Part shown: piece by piece, positions 4,538 through 6,923 of the stretch
How the letters are laid out: each line of letters opens with the position of its first letter
Position numbering within the stretch: position 1 is the first letter of the stretch
Assembly: GCA_030624945.1 (NCBI GenBank)
Contig: JAUXJB010000081.1
Span: forward strand, 1-6,923
Origin: Deltaproteobacteria bacterium
GTDB lineage: Bacteria > Myxococcota_A > UBA9160 > SZUA-336
Direction of reading: 5' to 3'
Length of the DNA stretch: 6,923 nucleotides
The notes under the pieces: model-generated
Database searches by the model: none
Seen by the model: only the letters and a program-made list of their open reading frames with translations
Told to the model about the DNA's origin: nothing
Program-made: the position numbers and the translations under genes

Positions 4538-6923
4538 GCGAGCTCCGCTTTGCCGAGCCCCAGTGGATCCACGCGCTCTGGGCGGTCCTCGCCTTCGCCG
4601 TGCTCCTTCTCCTGTCGGGGCGCAGCGCCGGGCGCGCCCTCGGGCGGCTCGTGGCCCCCTCGCTCGTGGCCATGCTGGTCCGAAGGGCAACACCCGGCCA
4701 GCGTCGGGTCCGGATTGCCCTGCTGACACTCGCAGCGCTCTTCGGCGTCCTCGCCCTGATGCGACCCCAGTGGGGTCTTTCGTTCGTCGCCACCCCGCGT
4801 GCCAGTGCCGAGCTGATGGTGGCGGTCGACGTCTCGCGCTCGATGCTCGCCGAGGACGTGGTGCCCAACCGCCTCGAGCGCGCAAAGGCGGAGGTGCGCG
4901 ACCTGCTGGGCTTCCTGGAGGGGGACCACGTCGGTCTGATCGCGTTCGCGGGCCGCGCCTCCGTGCTGGCCCCTCTCACTCCGGACTTCGGATTCTTCCG
5001 GCTCGTGCTCGACGAGCTGGGTCCGCACAGCGTGACGCGGGGGGGGACGCGCCTCGAGGAGCCCATCCGCAAGGCCCTCGCGGGCTTCCGAGCGACCGGA
5101 GACGTGTCACGTGCCCTGCTGCTGATCACCGACGGGGAGGATCAGGACTCGTTCCCGCTGGATGCCGCACGCGAGGCGGCGGAACGCGGAATCGCCATCA
5201 TCGCGATCGGGCTGGGCTCGGAAGCGGGGAGCGAGATCCCTCTCCTGGACCGGGAGACCGGCGCCCGCAGCCTGCTCCGCGACGCCGAGGGTCGCGCGGT
5301 CCAGTCTCGCCTCCACGGCGAGACGCTGCGCGAGATCGCCCGCCTGACGGGCGGTGCATATGTCCCCGCGGGAACCGGTGCGCTCGATCTGGAGTCCATC
5401 TACCACGCGCACATCGCCGGCCTGATGCGGGGCCGGGTCGAAGGAGGGGGGCGGCCGGTTCGGACCGAGGGATTCCAGTGGCCGGTGCTCGCCGCGCTGC
5501 TCAGTGTGATCGGTGCCGCCCTGGCGGGGCGCGCACGTGAGGTCGCCGCGGCCGGGCTGGCGCTGGCGCTCGTCTCGGTTCCCGCCGTTCCGCGAGCCCA
5601 GGAGGAGGTCGAGGAGCCGTCACCGCCCGCGCTTGCGACCGGGCAGGTCGCGGGAGAAGCAGCCGCCCTCGAACCCTCCGCGCAGTCTCCCGACCCGCGC
5701 GAAGCTTACAATCTCGCTCTGGAGAGCCTCGGGGCGCAAGAGCTCGAGGAGGCCCGGCGACTGTTCGAGATCGCGCGCACGGACGCCGGCACCGACGGGG
5801 AGACCCGTTATCGCGCCACCTACGGCCTCGGCTGGGTCGAGGCCGCGCATGCGGACGCGCGGCTGGAGAGCGAGCCGGCCGAGGCGCTCTCGCAGCTCGC
5901 CCTGGCCGCGGATCGCTTTCGCGATTCCCTCCGTCTGCGTCCCGGCAGCGAGGACGCTCGTCACAACCTCGAGGTCGTGCTGGAACGGGCGCGAGTGCTG
6001 GCAGATTCCTTGCGAGATCCGGAGGGCGCCACCCTCGCGGCCCGGCTCGACGAGCTCGCAGAGAGGCAGCGGGAGCTGGTGGGGGGAGTGCGCTCGACGC
6101 TCGGCCAGCCCGAGACCGCTGCCGAGTTGCCTGCGAGTCGCGCCCGACTCCGCGACCTCAGCTCGCAGCAGAGGCTCATCCTCTCGGACGGCGATGCGCT
6201 GGCGGGGCAGGCAGATGCCGAGCGCCTGCGGATCGAGGCCAAGCCCGCGGAGGAACAGCAACCCGAAGAGCAGCTGCGGGCAGTCCAGCTCGGCCAGCTG
6301 CTCCACTACCTGCAGCGGGCTCGAGAGCGCATGGGGCACGCCCGCCGCGAGCTCCGGCAGCGTCGGCCGGGGCGGGCGCACCGTCGGGCCGCCGTCGCGC
6401 TCGACGAGCTCAAGCGCGCGCGCGATCAGCTGCGCGATCCGGTGGAAGTGCTCGCTGTGCTGATGGGAGATGCCGTCGAAGTGGGGCTGTCCACGCAGCT
6501 CTATGCCATGAGCGGTGCCGTCGTCCCCGGGACTGCGAGTCCGCAAGAGCGACCCGACTGGCTCACCGTCGACTACCTGAGAGATGCGCTCGACTCGCTG
6601 ACGGGGCGCACGGCCGAGCTTCGAGCCCGTCTGGCGGCCGTACTCCCGCCCGGCCCTGCGGGTCCCCCGCCAAACCTCGATCCCGAGAGTCGGCGTCTCC
6701 TGGCCGCGGCTCGCGAGGCCGAGCCGCTGGTGCGGTCGGCCGCGGAGTCCTTTGCCCGCGCCGGCGGTGCGATCGAGCGCGACGCGAGCGTTCGGGCCCT
6801 CGTGGCCGAGCGGGACGGGGTGGCGGCACTCTCCGCGGCGCGCGAGCTTTTCCTCGACTTGCGTGGCCTGATCGAGACCGCTTACGCCGACCAGCTTGGC
6901 CTGGCGGGCGCGCTGGCTCCGGA
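4534..6923 (+). CDS. batB: BatB-type VWA protein fused to a BatC-like TPR region and long helical tail, 3' partial
   Basis: Open from GTG 4534 to the window edge without a stop: at least 796 residues, far beyond the usual 320-350 of BatB. Helices lie at about 10-27 and 61-76, followed by the conserved RPQWG (77-81). The VWA domain has an intact MIDAS: DVSRS (Asp99, Ser101, Ser103), APLTPD (Thr149), GGTRLEEP (170-177) and ITDGED (Thr199, Asp200). DVVPNRLERAK is typical of BatB. A helix at 317-332 ends the BatB part. After a short basic turn (GRARE) comes a second hydrophobic stretch at 337-353 ending VPAVPRAQEE, much like an exported protein's signal peptide. Residues about 388-490 are TPR-like (ALAADRFRDSLRLRPGSEDA, then RHNLEVVLERA), as in BatC. 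About 490-796 is charged and helical, with no family I recognise. Positive-inside loops place both VWA and TPR parts in the periplasm. Strong third-position G+C throughout supports one continuous gene. Confidence 0.9.
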   Translation, partial: MSELRFAEPQWIHALWAVLAFAVLLLLSGRSAGRALGRLVAPSLVAMLVRRATPGQRRVRIALLTLAALFGVLALMRPQWGLSFVATPRASAELMVAVDVSRSMLAEDVVPNRLERAKAEVRDLLGFLEGDHVGLIAFAGRASVLAPLTPDFGFFRLVLDELGPHSVTRGGTRLEEPIRKALAGFRATGDVSRALLLITDGEDQDSFPLDAAREAAERGIAIIAIGLGSEAGSEIPLLDRETGARSLLRDAEGRAVQSRLHGETLREIARLTGGAYVPAGTGALDLESIYHAHIAGLMRGRVEGGGRPVRTEGFQWPVLAALLSVIGAALAGRAREVAAAGLALALVSVPAVPRAQEEVEEPSPPALATGQVAGEAAALEPSAQSPDPREAYNLALESLGAQELEEARRLFEIARTDAGTDGETRYRATYGLGWVEAAHADARLESEPAEALSQLALAADRFRDSLRLRPGSEDARHNLEVVLERARVLADSLRDPEGATLAARLDELAERQRELVGGVRSTLGQPETAAELPASRARLRDLSSQQRLILSDGDALAGQADAERLRIEAKPAEEQQPEEQLRAVQLGQLLHYLQRARERMGHARRELRQRRPGRAHRRAAVALDELKRARDQLRDPVEVLAVLMGDAVEVGLSTQLYAMSGAVVPGTASPQERPDWLTVDYLRDALDSLTGRTAELRARLAAVLPPGPAGPPPNLDPESRRLLAAAREAEPLVRSAAESFARAGGAIERDASVRALVAERDGVAALSAARELFLDLRGLIETAYADQLGLAGALAP

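Noticed and set aside
3383..4885. A 500-codon open frame on the minus strand across the BatD-like, batA and batB genes
   Set aside because: It is the complement of clearly homologous + strand genes; its arginine/proline/alanine-rich translation matches no family and is what high GC3 produces on the opposite strand.
4203..5540. A 445-codon + strand open frame overlapping batA and batB
   Set aside because: It is out of frame with two VWA genes that have intact motifs; its translation is low-complexity Arg/Ser/Gly/Pro with no recognisable domain.
5506..5560. A separate batC gene starting at an internal GTG near 5506
   Set aside because: The frame is continuous with no stop, and the GTG lies within the last BatB helix without a clear Shine-Dalgarno; a fusion is the simpler reading, though secondary internal initiation is not excluded.
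1..6923. CRISPR array, tRNA or rRNA genes, transposase genes
   Set aside because: No spaced direct repeats of CRISPR type, no tRNA-like cloverleaf with a conserved T-loop noticed, and no transposase motifs in any frame; nearly all of the window is accounted for by the coding genes.

Overview
The window is a high-GC bacterial segment of roughly two-thirds G+C by eye, with very strong G/C preference at third codon positions. Every gene is on the + strand. The encoded envelope proteins (signal peptide, periplasmic von Willebrand A domains, TPR protein) suggest a Gram-negative environmental bacterium. A deltaproteobacterial or Myxococcota-like lineage is my guess. No rRNA or other phylogenetic marker is present to confirm it.

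Layout. (1) Positions 3-293 hold the C-terminal end of a cyclase/kynurenine-formamidase-like hydrolase, unrelated to what follows. (2) A 92-base gap (294-385) has a weak promoter candidate, a 10-bp direct repeat and a good Shine-Dalgarno site. (3) From 386 to the window edge runs a MoxR/Bat-type operon: a MoxR AAA+ ATPase (TTG start), a DUF58 protein, a one-TM BatD/DUF4381-like protein, a BatA-type VWA protein, and a BatB-type VWA protein fused in frame to a BatC-like TPR region and a long helical tail that is still open at the window end.

From DUF58 onward, successive genes overlap by 4, 8 and 4 bases, so they are probably translationally coupled. In well-studied relatives the MoxR ATPase is thought to act as a chaperone on VWA partners. 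DUF58 is the usual cytoplasmic partner, and the Bat proteins form a membrane/periplasmic assembly linked to envelope stress and aerotolerance. The exact client is unknown here.

The most notable feature is not a gene. Between moxR and the DUF58 gene lies a 166-bp near-symmetric palindrome (1370-1535). Its outer 20 bp on each side are perfect inverted repeats beginning and ending in TA. It looks like a MITE or a similar non-autonomous element inserted at a TA dinucleotide that was part of the moxR stop codon. Removing one TA plus the element restores a TAG stop followed by a 10-base gap to the DUF58 ATG, a junction as compact as the rest of the operon. A second, smaller perfect hairpin lies inside the DUF58 gene, in an extra basic segment.
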